Source: Lasioglossum baleicum | Lineage: Eukaryota > Arthropoda > Insecta > Hymenoptera > Halictidae | Reading direction: 5' to 3' | NCBI RefSeq assembly: GCF_051020765.1 | Contig: NC_134943.1 | Coordinates: 4,278,001 to 4,342,000, forward strand | DNA length: 64,000 nucleotides | Shown here: positions 12,896 to 25,712 of the stretch, piece by piece | Numbering within the stretch: the first letter of the stretch is position 1 | Layout of the letters: each line of letters opens with the position of its first letter | Made by a program: the position numbers and the translations under genes | Notes under the pieces: generated by a model | Told to the model about the DNA's origin: nothing | Database searches by the model: none | What the model saw: only the letters and a program-made list of their open reading frames with translations

Positions 12896-14213
12896 CACTG
12901 TCCAACAAATTTCAGCTTTTTTGTGTTTCACAATTACTGTTAAATGGTTCTTATACAGTTTTTTGCGCTGATTCCGAATCTGCCCTTAATTTTTCTCGCA
13001 GGCGCACAATTTTTGAGAAACATGACTTTTAAAAAAATACATATTTTTCAACTTTAAACAAATAGTGTGATGTTATTATAAAAAAATATTGAATTATTCT
13101 TTGCAGCAAAAGATTCTGTAGACTTTCCCGAATACAGTGATATCCAATAATAATACATTACGAATTTTTAAACATGTTTAAACAATCAGTAAAGACGGAG
13201 AGTATCCCGACAAACGATCGCGCTAGAAAAAAAAATAAGCTTTTTTTAAAATGCACTAAAAAGGAGAAAATAATTTTTCTAGGCATTAGTGACTGTAAAT
13301 AAAAGCGTGGAGCGCCCACAAAGATTACGTCAATATAGTTTAGCGCTCCACGCTTTTATTTATAGTCACTAATGTCTAAAAAAAATTATTTTCTCCTATT
13401 TAGTGCATTTTAATATAAGCGTGGTTTTTAAAAAGTTTTTTCATATATTTTGTTATTTTTTACTTTTTAGTCTTTTTTAAATGGAACGCTGTAGATATAG
13501 TAATACTGGTATGAAATAGTAAGATATAGAAACGCAAGATATGGAAATACGCGAGATAGAATGCGGGGATGACTCGGAGAGACGACGTCTCTTGATAGAG
13601 TCCGAAATTGTCCGAAATGGAACTGAATGAACGGAACACCACATTGACTGAGCTCCTTCGGTGCGAAATGGGTCAGTGGAGTGGGGATGAGTCTGAGTGA
13701 GAACGCGTAGTGGAGTAGGGAGCGCTGGCGCGTGGAGTGGGGATCGCTGAACGCGATGACGTACTACCGAGCGTCGCGCGGCGAGGTCTGACGGTTAATA
13801 TAAAATTTTTTTTCTCCTAGACGCACAGTTTCTTTTTTAAATATGTTATTTAATATTGCATTGTCATCCAGTTCTGACATATGTTTACAGTTTCAAGTCT
13901 CTAGCTCATCGAGAAGTGGTTTAAAATTCGATTACAAGATTTGACGCATAAAACAACGACAACTCGGCAAGCTGATATGAGCGTGGTAAAAACAGAAGTT
14001 TTATCATTGCGTTAGCGTTGTATTACCGATATCGAGACATTGCTGTGCTTTTAAGCAACTGCTAAAGCAAAACCTAGTCAATTAAACTTCCTAAAACGCC
14101 AACGTTGTCGGGTACAAAATGTTGTTCCACGACTAGGAAATTAGGGTGTGCGCACAACGGACAATAAGAACCATTCAACAGTAATTATGGAACAAATTTG
14201 GTGTTGGACAGTG
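12896..14213. mobile_element. Second CACTGTCC-ended element, containing a nested hairpin repeat
   Basis: It has the same ends as 1357-2251 (CACTGTCCAACAAATTT and GTGTTGGACAGTG), again flanked by TTA (12893-12895 and 14214-14216). Its left half, up to about 13226, matches the right half of the 1357-2251 element in reverse complement, for example the motif around AAACATGTTTAAACAATC and GTAGACTTTCCCGAATACAG. The remainder is a hairpin plus a body that also occurs at 24439-25712 without these ends. No transposase is present. It is therefore either a long family variant or a composite with another element inserted at CGCGCTAG. Confidence 0.82.
13229..14157. repeat. Hairpin-headed repeat, copy 1
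   Basis: It opens with a long inverted repeat: a left arm to 13314 with TGCACTAAAAAGGAGAAAAT and AAAAGCGTGGAGCG, a loop at 13315-13343, and a right arm from 13344 with CGCTCCACGCTTTTATTTA and ATTTAGTGCATTTTAAT. A 700-bp body follows, carrying AGAGACGACGTCTCT, GCGATGACGTACTACCGAGC and ACTCGGCAAGCTGATATGAG. The whole block recurs at 24439-25712 at high identity. It has no coding capacity. It sits inside the 12896-14213 element. Confidence 0.85.
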
Positions 14214-16176
14214 TTATCCATACACTAATCTCTAGTGCATAAATTTAATTAAAATTGTACTTCATCAAAATAGAGTAGTATTCATGCATTATCTCATTCT
14301 AATACTGAATAAAATACATTCTGCGAAATTCAAAGGCCTACTTCATAAACAGATTCGAAGTGAGGAAAATGATGAATGAAACATCCCCTAATTCCACATG
14401 TGCCGCACTATATTTCATCCCGAACAAACTCTCTGCGACCAACATCAAGAAGTAATGGATTTGTCGTGAAATGGCCCATAAAATTCTTCCCACTGCTCAA
14501 CCACTGTAAGAAGCTCCACTGTACTTCGAAATGTATAGAGAGACAAAATTTTTGTAAGGAACAGCGAATTCGACTCTCTACCGTGACGCATCCCACGTAT
14601 AAATTCCATTAAGCCCGCCGCTCCCTCGGAACGTCTTTAATTTCACTCAGCCGCCGTCGGGGGCGTAAAATGAAGCAGATATACAGCAGTTCGTAAAAGT
14701 AAATTTTTGTTGTGTTCGCGCTACATAAGGAGACACTTTCGACGGCGTTTATCACGAGGAGGAGCAACGCAATATCGTGCCCCGTGGTAATCCGACAGCG
14801 TCGAACAGTATCAAGAAAATATTTTCCACGGCCTCGCACTGTGGCCAAACAGCGATTTTAGCTAATAAAAGATTATACTCAATGAGTGGATCCTCCTAAA
14901 TAAGAACCCATCCTCCTATTAGTAACACTTCATTTTTTTTATCAAAATCATGCACTTTTACAAAAGTCAATTTGTTTCGTGAATGAATCGTTTTCCGAAA
15001 ACGTTGCGCGATAGAGCAATTTTAGTTTCGGATTTGGCTTTATAATGACTATACGAGTCACCCAACAGTAATTTCTGGACACGAAGAAAGTTTAATTAAT
15101 TAAGTTAAATTAATTTTGTTGTTCGGTGTAATTATTCAGTCTAGTTTCGTTCACAAGCGTACACACACATAACAAATACATTTCCAGGTATTCATAGCGT
15201 ATAAAAAATCATTGCTTCAGGACATTATTTAACTACAGGACCACCGAACGTCCAATGTTCTCAACCCTAGAAACATGGAGCTTTTGATGTTTCATTAGCT
15301 AGAATCGTTGTTTGGCGCACAGTGCGTCAGCCGTCGTAACGCGTGGCGGTAATATCGAGAGCAGCAGTTAGGCGAAATTAACAGGAAACGAGAATCCCCT
15401 TAGTCGCGACGTGGCCGGGCCATTATTCCATTTACTCGACCGTCCGCCACCTTCCCGTATGAATTCGCGCCAGGATCGAGTGGCGTTCGTACTTGGTGGG
15501 ATGAGAGCCGCTGTAATAATTACTGGATAATTATTCCTTTCTCGGTGGCAAGGATTTCCATTGCTTTAACCGACCGAGAATGGGAGGGAGTGCCTTGCTG
15601 CACCGGTCGTTCTCTTTCCTTGTCCTCTTCGCGCTTTATCTCTCTATCGACTCTGATTCGGCTACACGGTCGTACCAGCCGATTTTCCTCTTATCCGGCA
15701 GATAGAATGTTTCTATGACGGGTCTAATGGTGGCTACCGCTCCTCGTATAGCTGCACAATCTAACGCACTCGTTGCTACTTGCTCCTTGCCATTGTACTC
15801 GGGATATACTATCGATCTCCTGGCTTCTCTTTCTTCTTCCTGCCTACCGCCGCAGCTTTTTCACTTCTCCCCCTCCCCGCACAACCCCCGCACCCTCCGG
15901 GCAAGCGAAAAAGTGCCGCGGGAAAAGGCGAGAGTTCGGCTTCTCGACGGCGCGCGGCGATTACTTACGCGCCGAATAGGACCGGATAAAAACGGATGCC
16001 GATTCACTGGTCGTTTGCCTCGATTCGACGTAAATAGGGACGATCGAGCTGCGAAGTGTTACCGAATGTACTGGGTGACTCGCATTACCCTATCAGATTT
16101 TACTCGCGCTCGGGCCAAAGTGTGCTTGAACACTGCATTTCCGATTCTCGATAAATCGACTTTGTAAATTATTGTA
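14214..16176. other. Non-coding; GC island 15280-16100
   Basis: A plus-strand frame of 150 codons (15715-16167) overlaps two others in different frames and has no domain. It is treated as a product of composition. Confidence 0.55.
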
Positions 16177-16914
16177 AGGTGGAGTGGAGTAGGTGCGTTA
16201 ACGGGACAAATGCGTTAAATGGTTATTTTTATTATACTACGAACGAAATTGCTCTAGCTTGTATTTATTAACGTAGTGTAAGTTAGTATGAACTATTCGA
16301 CATAGATGTCCCCCGAGAATAAAGGTGTTTTCCTCGCTTAAATCAACCAATGCCGAACAATCACGTGCGAGGTATACGTACAATTTTAAGGTTACGCTGA
16401 ACGTGCAATAGTTTACAAGTTATTAATATATTCTGTGTTGTTATTTTAGGTAATTACAACAAATATTGATGTAGGTTTACATTAAATAAACCGTTTTTAT
16501 TGTATTTCTTTTAATTTATTGAGAAAAACACTAAGATGCACTTGCCCCGTAAATATTACTACACGGGGCAAGTGCGTACTATCACGGTGGGGTAAGTGCG
16601 TACTATTTATTTAATGCAATATGTATTGTGTTTAATGCAATAAAAAGCATTTTGTAGCAGGCTTGATGATAATTCTTTTCTTTTTCTTTGCCCCATTTTC
16701 GGGGCAAGTGCGTCCTAGTTGACACTTTGAACAAATCCTATCAAAATGATAATTTTCAAGCAAAATTAGAATCCTACATAATACTAATTTATCAGTAATA
16801 ACTGTGGCAAGAGTTTGATACCAAGAGCGTTAAGTTTTTACATACTAGACTGAAAATACATAAGTTTAAAATCCAACTTTGCAGAAAGTAGGGCGCACTT
16901 AACCCACTCCATCA
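16177..16914. mobile_element. MITE with GTGCG-rich ends, TA-flanked (738 bp)
   Basis: The left end AGGTGGAGTGGAGTAGGTGC and the right end (read inward TGATGGAGTGGGTTAAGTGC) are inverted, with TA at 16175-16176 and 16915-16916. The middle contains several copies of a related word: GCACTTGCCCCGT, a hairpin with ACACGGGGCAAGTGC (16537-16574), GGTGGGGTAAGTGCGTACTA and TTCGGGGCAAGTGCGTCCTA (about 16694-16717). The interior may therefore hold ends of other copies nested into this one. There is no coding capacity. Confidence 0.75.
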
Positions 16915-19900
16915 TAATTTAGTTATAAAAAATTGTACAATAAGGAAGCCAGTCTCATTTTGAAGCTCGAAGTCTCTACGTTTGCTATTCATTGTTCATT
17001 TTTATTTAATTGTAAAATATTTTTGCTTGTCACAGCAGATCAGAAAATGAAGACATTGTAAGGGGTTGGTGTAAAGGGGAAACGTCAGTCTTCATATGTA
17101 CCGAAGATTCATTCACGAAAAAGTTTGTTTTAATGTTTTTGGAGATGTTTCGACTGGTATATTGCTCATATTTATGGCACGAGAGATAAGAAACATTATT
17201 TGACAGAAAATCCATTTCTGTCTTATTGCTGTGCAAATAAAGAAATGGAAAATTTTCTTCCAAGTACAAATGCAAGTACGTTTGAGTAGGTGTTATGAAT
17301 TTTAAAAAGGAAAATAGAATATACCTCGTAAATGATTGAGTTTGAAATACATTTACATGACATTTTGTTCGCGTAATAACTCGAGCAATTTTATTTACAT
17401 TTCGCTGAAATAAAATTACTTGGTTCGCTTCAATCCCTCTGCCAATGCGAAGAATATTTTCAATATTTAACTTCAGAAGAAACTCCGTCGATCTCGGCTA
17501 AATATCTTTCGCCCTACGGTAGTACACCTTTCGAATTAGCCGGGAAAGTTCGACCGAACTCTTAAAAATAATACTGCGTACTCATGAGAGAGCAAGCTAT
17601 GAAAATTGGCTGCGGAGTGTTCAACTCGGTTGCACCTTTGACCTACTTCTGATTCCTCGTCATGCATTTTTAATCGGTGAGAAGGGAAGTATTTTTCCTG
17701 GGAGCATTATCGCTCACTGCTCTGAAAGCTGGGAAGAATAGCGCAAAGAACTTTGGTCTCGCGGCGATATAATTGACGAGGGAGGAATGAAAACGTAAAG
17801 GGGAGTCCGGAAGACGCGTTTTATTTTGTGGGAACCGAAACAAGCTGCAGGAATTCGTAAATAAAAAGTGAATTAAAGGAACTAAATAAAAAGTGTGACC
17901 ACATTATGTATAGATTAAATAGTTTCTATTAAAATATTCGGAAGTGGTGGTAAAGTATTAATGAAACCCAAATCGAGTTCACAAAAATAGTAACAGATAT
18001 TGCACGTTCCAGTTTATTACTGAATTATTAATTCCAAGGATTACCTTATAATTCATTATGATACAGATATAATTCCCACACGGATATTTTATATTTATCA
18101 CGATCGATATGAAGTACATTTTACAGGATTTTTATTTTCATGCAGCCGTTGCCGTGGAAAATATGTATACGAATAAATCGAACAAATTATTTATCACAGG
18201 TTCGAACAGTCCAATCGTTCATTCGTCCACAAATACGTATAGCTACAGTTTTGAAAAGTTATATAACAATGAAGCTAAAGATAGAGTACCGTTTGAAAGC
18301 GCTGCATTACGCACAGCACTCGCGATTTTCCGAAGAAAATAAAATAAAAGCGGCGGCGATCTATTATATCGTAATTGTGGCCTGAGCTTTTCTCTTCAGT
18401 CATAAATACCAACTTTTAATTAAATAAAAATTTCAAGCATCCATTTCCATTCTGTTCCGCTGAAAAACTCCAAGTTTAATGCACAGATAATAAAGCTTAC
18501 CACGGATTGTTTATCAACTTCTATCAGACACTCTGCCGACCGAGAATTAATGCTATACATTTCAACTTCCATTGTGTTCGGAAGATCGGGGTGGTTTACT
18601 GAAAGTAAGAGAAGCTTAGTGACATTACTAAATTGTAAATTCTCATTGTCGCGGACCATTTCAGAAAACGCGGAGTCAAAGAGGACTTCAGTGAACGTCC
18701 GGTGGTTTGTCAGGCAGCTAGGGGACTCTAGTGTCTATTCATTAGTTTTCCTTCAAGTCCCACCTGTTCAGGTTACGGCAGCTTTTCTCTCTCGACATCA
18801 TAAATCGATAAGGAAGCAGCAAGGCAGCGACGCGTCTCGATTTTCCGCGAAAGTTGTACCTCTTGATTTCGAACTCTTTCTCCTCCGCTAATCGGCCATG
18901 GGGCCCTTTAATCATCGCCCCTTCACCCTTTCCCCGAACGATGAAAGGGAAGATGTAGATGGCTCACGGCGTGGACACCAGGGTGTAAATTGATTGATCG
19001 GAAAAAGTTCGCAAGGAAATATCTGCTGTCGCTTTCGCGGAGTGCTGGCCACCGTATTTTTCTTCGGGATTAATTAAATAGTTTAACCTAAGCGAAATTT
19101 GTTTCAAAACTAATTAGCTACGTGAAAGCGGCGAGTTTTATCTCTGGTCCGCGCCTTTTGCCTTTTTCCGAGACTTCATCGCCACTCGTTCCACTTTCGG
19201 TTCCGTTTGTTTCCACGCTCGCCGGATAAAGACGAATTGAAATCGATTGTCACTTCAACGAAGACGATATTTTTGAAGACGCGACTGCTCGTCTTACAGT
19301 TCGCTGTAACAATAACTCAATCAGTATTCTTTCTAGATCAACGTATACGAAATACATTTGCGAAATCATGTATCATTGTATAATCTATTCCCGCTTCACT
19401 CGTCTGACCATACGGCACTGCTATTCTACTTCTACTACTGGAACTCTTCTTGAACGACATTTAAAGGCCGGTACATAATAAAATAATAAAATTCACAATA
19501 TTCATTTTTTTCATCTGGAACATTAACTAAATAAATGAACACACAAAATTAATGTTTCATCAATCGGAAATTACATTCTGTCTATTATCAAATTTCATAC
19601 AGTAACCAATCAAATTGCTGTTAATGTTTCATTTTTAATTAAGTAGTTCACAGATTTCACTATGCAGGATGATTCTCTCATCATAAACACATTGAATAGA
19701 AGGTCTGCATTGTTTCGACCACAATTGCATTTAATTCTCCCTTTGAATGTACACTTGCTATCGCGATATATTTAGCTTCCTTTTTACGAATAACGTTCCT
19801 GCGTCGACCGCGGAGGGAGCGAATTATAACAATCCTTTGTCGAACAACAAAATGGCAGGAATTAAAAAATGAGACGGAGAATGAAGGCCGAGAGAGGGAA

Positions 19901-20334
19901 GCCGGTTACAAATGAACTTATTCCCTGCTCTCCATGAGGTCGTTTCAACGATTTCGACTTTGATGTCTCCTTTGGCCAAATACGGAAAGGTTTCCGTTCC
20001 CTTTAATTCAACGACAGAGCGTCAGGATTTTGTTCGGACGACTGGCCAGTTACTTTTTTCTCCTATTCGGCTGTCCACCATCACCCACCCACGTAATTTC
20101 TTCTTCTTTTTCGGGTCGGGATTCCCTCATGGGAAAGAAACAAGTGACCAATTCTTTACTCGAGTAACAAGTCTGGTCACCAGAACGGTGACGAACTGAA
20201 CTTCGCTCGGCCTTATCGATGAAAGGGAGTATCCATTCTGGTTACACAGCCACTGCCATTCCTCTCCACGTTTGCAAATATGTAGCGTGCAAAAAATATA
20301 CGCGTACACAACACCGTATATTTATAGAAGTTGT

Positions 20335-20580
20335 TAATCCTTTAACTCCGGGTACTTTTCGCACAGCCGATCGCTCTAATTTTAAATTATATTACTGAAG
20401 TGATATTATATTTTAAAAGATTTTGCTTATTATATCTATTTTATTTTTATTTTAGTGGTATATACGCCCAGCCGCTGTTTGATATTATCAAAAATTAATA
20501 TGTTGTTTATATACCACACCCGCCTCTGGCTATAATTTTAGTATGTGGTTTGTAAACCACGCCCGCAGTTAAAGGGTTCA
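20335..20580. mobile_element. Possible small MITE, CCTTTAACT ends
   Basis: The left AATCCTTTAACTCCGGG and right CCCGCAGTTAAAGGGTTC are inverted over about 18 bp around a 245-bp AT-rich interior. The interior has three GC-rich spots with the words TATACGCCCAGCCGC, ACCACACCCGCC and the hairpin GTGGTTTGTAAACCAC. Flanking duplication is not clear. Similar AACCCTTTGC/TTAACCTTT words start AT-rich stretches at 43300, 56842 and 60438. Confidence 0.45.
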
Positions 20581-22595
20581 TTAGGAAAAATGTTTACTAT
20601 AGGAAACAGTATGATGCTCAAATTCGAACATTTTCATCAACCAGCTTTGCAATAATTACATGTTTACATTTCCTGAAGTACATACGAATTTTATTTTCTA
20701 AAAAATATTAAATTCATCGTTACATTATTTTCGATTTATTAATGTTTTTAATAGGAAAAATGCGTGTCTATTTTATTCCTGTTTTTTGTAATGGAATCAA
20801 AATTTTCTGCTTCGCTTGTAAGAAACAGAAAAAGAATATAAATCATATCACTTAAGAATTTTAGTAAGTTGAACCACTCTAATATTTTTACAATTTCCAC
20901 AAATTTTCCCTAAATGCATAAAATCCGCAGTCGAACGACTGGATATAAAATTATAAAAGTGAACGTTCAAAGTGTCCAGTACCAATTAAACTAAACCAAA
21001 CAAGTCCATTTGAAACGAGCATATAAAATTGGGGGAAAAAGCTGAACTTTTCGCGGAAAATTCGGTTACATAACACAGATATTATTGATCGGTGTTGTTC
21101 GTATGCACTCGTAACATCCGCGACCAGAAGACAATCTATGGAACAATAAAACTTTGCTGCGAGCGAATCAATGAGTAGAGTGCATGTCGTCGAGTGAATC
21201 GCGAAAGGGAAGCATGCAGTGGGACTGCAGAACTTTGGATTACCGAGGAGCTGTGCGTTTCTCATAAGAACCGAGACGAGTTGCGAAACTGGAGCTATGT
21301 CGTGATAATTAGAGACTTCTGTTTCGCGGAACGAAGGGAAGTTTAAGTTTCTAGCAAATCGTCCCATTCATTCTCTTCCCCTCGACCTTCTGTCGCTGCT
21401 GTCTGTTGCAAATATCTTTGGTATTTCTCGTTACGTGTGTCCGTTTAATCGCAACTTCCTTTATGTCACTATTATTCATAACATTCATGGTTTGCTCGCT
21501 GTTGCACTGAACATTCCTAAACTTAAGCGAGGCGAGAATTCTGTAGGATGATATACCATTAATTTGTTTAAAAGCTTTCTCGTTCTACCAAACAAAATAA
21601 TTCCTCTAATGCTTTCTAGCTTCAATAATTTATTGACGATATGTTTTAGTGTTGATTTTGGTTGAAATTTTTTTTTAAATAGTTAAAATATACGCATGAA
21701 TATATAAGAAAATTAAATGGTTTAAGAATTTTTCTGTGCATATGTTATGTTTCACGAAGTATTCATTTTCAAGTTATCAGAGCGAGGATACATTAAGATA
21801 ACAGCTTCTATTTGCAAAGTCAATATTGCACATACTCGTCCCGGAAGTTTTGCAAGTATCGTGAACTAAACAGAATATTAATAAAGTCGCAACATCATAA
21901 AAATAAATTATTTTTAATATGGAACATATTTAAGTGAAATTTTGCTGAAACTTTATGGTACGTGGCATGTACGAAGGTAATATACATATACGAGAGAGGG
22001 TCGAAAAGTGCTCGGAATGGAGGGGAAGAAGATGAAAAATGCTATGTTACTATTTATATTGTACAATATATTTCATCTTAACGTCAACGCAGTTCTCCGA
22101 CAAAACAGATGAATGAAATTAAATGTCCGAACAGGGGTAACGAATACCACAAAAACAAAAATGTGCTTCTTGTTTTCATGTAGAAAATATGCAACATTAG
22201 TATGTATTCACAAAATTTTATAAAGTGTATAACAAGGACAATTTAAAAGATCTGTTGTAGATTCTCACAGAGAAATAAATATAATTGAATATATTATCTT
22301 ACATTATAACAACTATTATATTTTCTATAAACAACTTACTACTGACAGTGAGATTAAAGTTTTTATTTCTGAGGTATTCACATTTTGGTATAACCCGCGA
22401 ATGTGTTTAATACATCGCTCTAAGAAGCTCCGCCATTATCTTCCGAGAACAGTTTTCGATACAAAGGTTAATTTGGAAGTTAATAAAGGTCGTCTCCACC
22501 GGCTGAATAATATCTTGGCACTCGCAGCTGCAGTAAGTTTCCAGGAGCGAAGGATCTCTACCTATCCCTAGCTCGTCGTTTTAGCTGCTGGTGTG

Positions 22596-22617
22596 CTCTC
22601 TCTCTCTCTCTCTCTCC
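22596..22617. repeat. (CT)n microsatellite
   Basis: Uninterrupted CT run of about 11 units followed by a pyrimidine-rich CCTTCTCCCCCTTC. Confidence 0.95.
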
Positions 22618-24438
22618 TTCTCCCCCTTCACTGCTGAACCACTTTCATTTAAAAATTAATTAGAAAGAAACTTCAGCCGGCGGCCAGTTATCAAACTATT
22701 GGTAGGCTTCTTCGTCATTTCATATCGGTTCGAGAAATAAGAAATCAAAAGTATTATTGCGAAAGAAAATCAAAATTGTGGGCTTCAACGTTGAAGTATG
22801 AATTCCTTGGAATTTAATTATGTTGGCGATATTAAGTTACTAGGATTGTCATGAGAAATTAATTTTCTTATCATTATTAAATCGCATAAATACCCAGTGT
22901 GCTGGAACTATTGGAAAATTGATTGAATTTCTTCAAGTAATTAGACAATCGGCTCAGGCTAACATCACTCATAGTACTTGTAATAAAATGCATGCACAGA
23001 GTTTTCAGGAACATGTTTCAAACATTTAGATTAATAATTAAAGATTAATAATTATGAAATCGACAGCTTTTGTGTAAATCTATAAAGCAAGTGCAAGTGC
23101 TAATTCAGGTTTCAAATGTCTGTTAGCTCCACGCACATTGAAGGGATTAAGATAAAATTCGTTCGTTCTTTTATAGCATTTCTGCTCCGCTGCTCATCTC
23201 CTCCGTTTTCATTTCACTCCGCCCTTTATTCCGCCCTCCCGTTCTATTTTCTTTAATATTACCTTTTCTATGGTTTCGCCCTTTCCGCCGCTATTTGTAT
23301 TCTCATTCAATTCTATCTACTTTCAGCTCACACTTCATTATCTAATGAAATTTTCTACTTCGGATGTGATGGTGCCTTAACCATCGACCGGTAGGACTGA
23401 TGTTATCCATCAAGCGTTGAGTAGTCTTCTACGTCCCTTCAAAAGGATAATCTTTCTTTTTATCAAAAAAGTCTACCCTGTGTGCTGTAGAACTCCTTTG
23501 CGAAGTTCACGGACTAATACGAACGAATTACTTTTTAGAATACAGCTGGAATTCTGATGAAACTAATTTAAGTTGTAGTTCGTATATAATTAGTGTCGGG
23601 GACTTGTGGCTCTGTGAAAAACTCTGAAATACTTTTACAATTTTTATCTATCTTTTTAAAAAAGTATAACAAACGTATAATAAAACTATAAAATGAAACT
23701 GTGCAACTTTATTAGCTTGTATAGACTTGCAGATCTTTTTAAAAATATTAAAATTTATAGAGGACAAATGTCTGTTCACTTTTCGGAAAATTGATCAGAG
23801 AACACAAACACGTTTACGATGGCGAATAATACTTCTTGATGCAGAAGGGAATGAAAATTTTTCGAGATTCTGGGTAACGACGACAGGTACGTACACTAGT
23901 CCGACATTGTTGCATGCAGGCACTTGGTTTTAGTGGCTGTAAAAGCTCGGGGAAGAGTAAGGGTGTTTCAGAGTCACACCCCGAAGCTACTCGCCCCTTT
24001 TCGTTATAGACGAAAAATACTGTAGCTCACGGAATCCTTAAAAATGACGCACGCGATTCGGCTATTTGTTTTACGAGTAATCACAACTGACTTCCAACAA
24101 CGAAAAAGAAACAACAGAGATCGTTTAATTCAGATCTATTACTCTGCGCTTAATCTCGACGTGGCCGATGTTATGATGCAGAAAAGTGTAAATTTATATT
24201 CACTGACAACGGCACTTTCTAAGTGGAACTTCTAAAAATAGTTTGATATATGGATTATGGACATGAATTAGTATTTCATTACCCGAACTTTTAAAATTGT
24301 TCCACTGCTTACTATGTACTACTATCGCGAATTAAACAAGTAAATATCATCTGAATTGTTAGGTCTCATTTCAATCCGAAAAACGTCAAGAATATGTAAA
24401 AGTTGAATGAAAGAATATATAATTAAAAAAATATATAA

Positions 24439-25712
24439 AAAAAACTTTTTAAAAACCATGCTTATATTAAAATGCACTAAAAAGGAGAAAATACTTTTTT
24501 TTAGACATTAGGGACTATAAATAAAAGCGTGGAGCGCTAAACTATATTGACGTAATTTTCGTGGGTGCTCCACGCTTTTATTTATAGTTTCTAATGCCTA
24601 CAAAAATTATTTTCTTCTTTTTAGTTCATTTTAATATAAGCGTGGTTTTGAAAAAGTTTTTTTTTATATATATTTTTTTATTTTCTACTTTTTAGTCATT
24701 TTTAAATGGAACGCAAGATACAGTAATACTGCTACGAAATAGTCAGATATAGAAACGCAAGATATGGAAATACGCGAGATAGAATGAGGGGATGACTCCA
24801 AGAGACGACGTCTCCTGATGGAGTTCGAAATTGTCCGAAATGGAACTGAATGAACGGAACACCACAACCACACTGAGCTCCTTCGGTCAGTGTTGTTAGA
24901 TTGGGCGGGTTGCACGCGCGTGCGCGATCAAATGCAGGAACGTACATATGTGCGTCCTACAGTCCTCAGCAACGGCCAGAATGCTTCAAAACATCGTTAA
25001 ACAATGCGACACTATGTACCTTGGCGTTCGTGGGTAATACCGAACAACTGTAATTGCTCTTCCCCAAAAACCCTGCGCATCTGGGACCTTTACATAAAAA
25101 GAACATTTTGCGAAATTATGCGGGGTGACCAAGGTACTCCAACTTTGTGCTTCAGTGATACTAGAATCGTCGCGCATGCGCGTGCAACCCGCCCAATCTA
25201 ACAGCACTGCATTCGGTGCGAAGTGGGCCAGTGGAGTGGGGATGAGTAGGGAGCGCTGACGCGCGGAGTGGGGATCGCTGAACGCGATGACGTACTACCG
25301 AGCGTCGCGCGGCGAGGTGTGATAGTTAATATAAAAATTTTTTTCTCCTAGACGCACAGTTTCTTTTTTAAATTTGTTATTTGTCATCCAGTTCTGTGAG
25401 CTATGTTTACAGTTTCAAGTCTCTAGCTCATCGAGAAGTGGTTTAAAATTCGATTACAAGATTTGACGCATACAACAACGACAACTCGGCAAGCTAATAT
25501 GAGCGTGGTAAAAACAGAGAAGTTTTATCATTGTGTTAGCGTTGTATTACCGATATCGAGACATTGCTGTGCTTTTAAGTAACTGCTATAAGAATTTCTC
25601 GGAAGGTTTGCAATAAAAAGCAGAAACTAGTCAATTAAACTTCCTAAAACGACAACGTTGTCGGGTACAAAATGTTGTTCCACGACTGGGAAATTAGGGT
25701 GTGCACACAACG
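24439..25712. repeat. Hairpin-headed repeat, copy 2 (loop inverted, hAT inserted)
   Basis: It matches copy 1 (13229-14157) from the hairpin through to TTAGGGTGTGCACACAACGG, but lacks the CACTGTCC ends. The hairpin loop (24537-24567) is the reverse complement of the loop in copy 1, while the arms and body keep the same orientation. The body is interrupted by a 322-bp hAT element at 24888-25209. Copy 1 has about 12 bp absent here before the insertion and shows the empty site TCCTTCGGTGCGAA. A short extra insertion lies near 25590-25620. Confidence 0.85.
24888..25209. mobile_element. Non-autonomous hAT element (322 bp)
   Basis: The terminal inverted repeats begin CAGTGTTGTTAGATTGGGCG on the left and, read from the right, CAGTGCTGTTAGATTGGGCG, and extend about 35-40 bp through GTTGCACGCG. 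The flanking 8 bp are CCTTCGGT (24880-24887) and CATTCGGT (25210-25217), a target duplication with one mismatch. CAGTG ends and 8-bp duplications are the hAT hallmark. The uninterrupted site is visible in the paralogous repeat near 13650-13665. There is no transposase. Confidence 0.9.

Larger units (their letters stand above)
16915..24438. other. Long non-coding stretch with one possible MITE
   Basis: Apart from 20335-20580 and a CT microsatellite there is no recognised feature. GC-richer patches at 18690-19260 and 19800-20200 have only chance frames. A frame at 23727-23933 ends near a good donor (ACAG|GTACGT at about 23886) but has no clear acceptor or family. Confidence 0.55.

Noticed and set aside
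15715..16167. 150-codon plus-strand frame
   Set aside because: No motif; two other frames overlap it; typical of a GC island.
18185..18240. GGTTCGAACAG checked as a tRNA B box
   Set aside because: No A box, acceptor stem or anticodon arm around it.
23727..23933. Plus-strand frame ending close to ACAG|GTACGT
   Set aside because: No convincing acceptor in frame and no homology; mentioned only in the region note.
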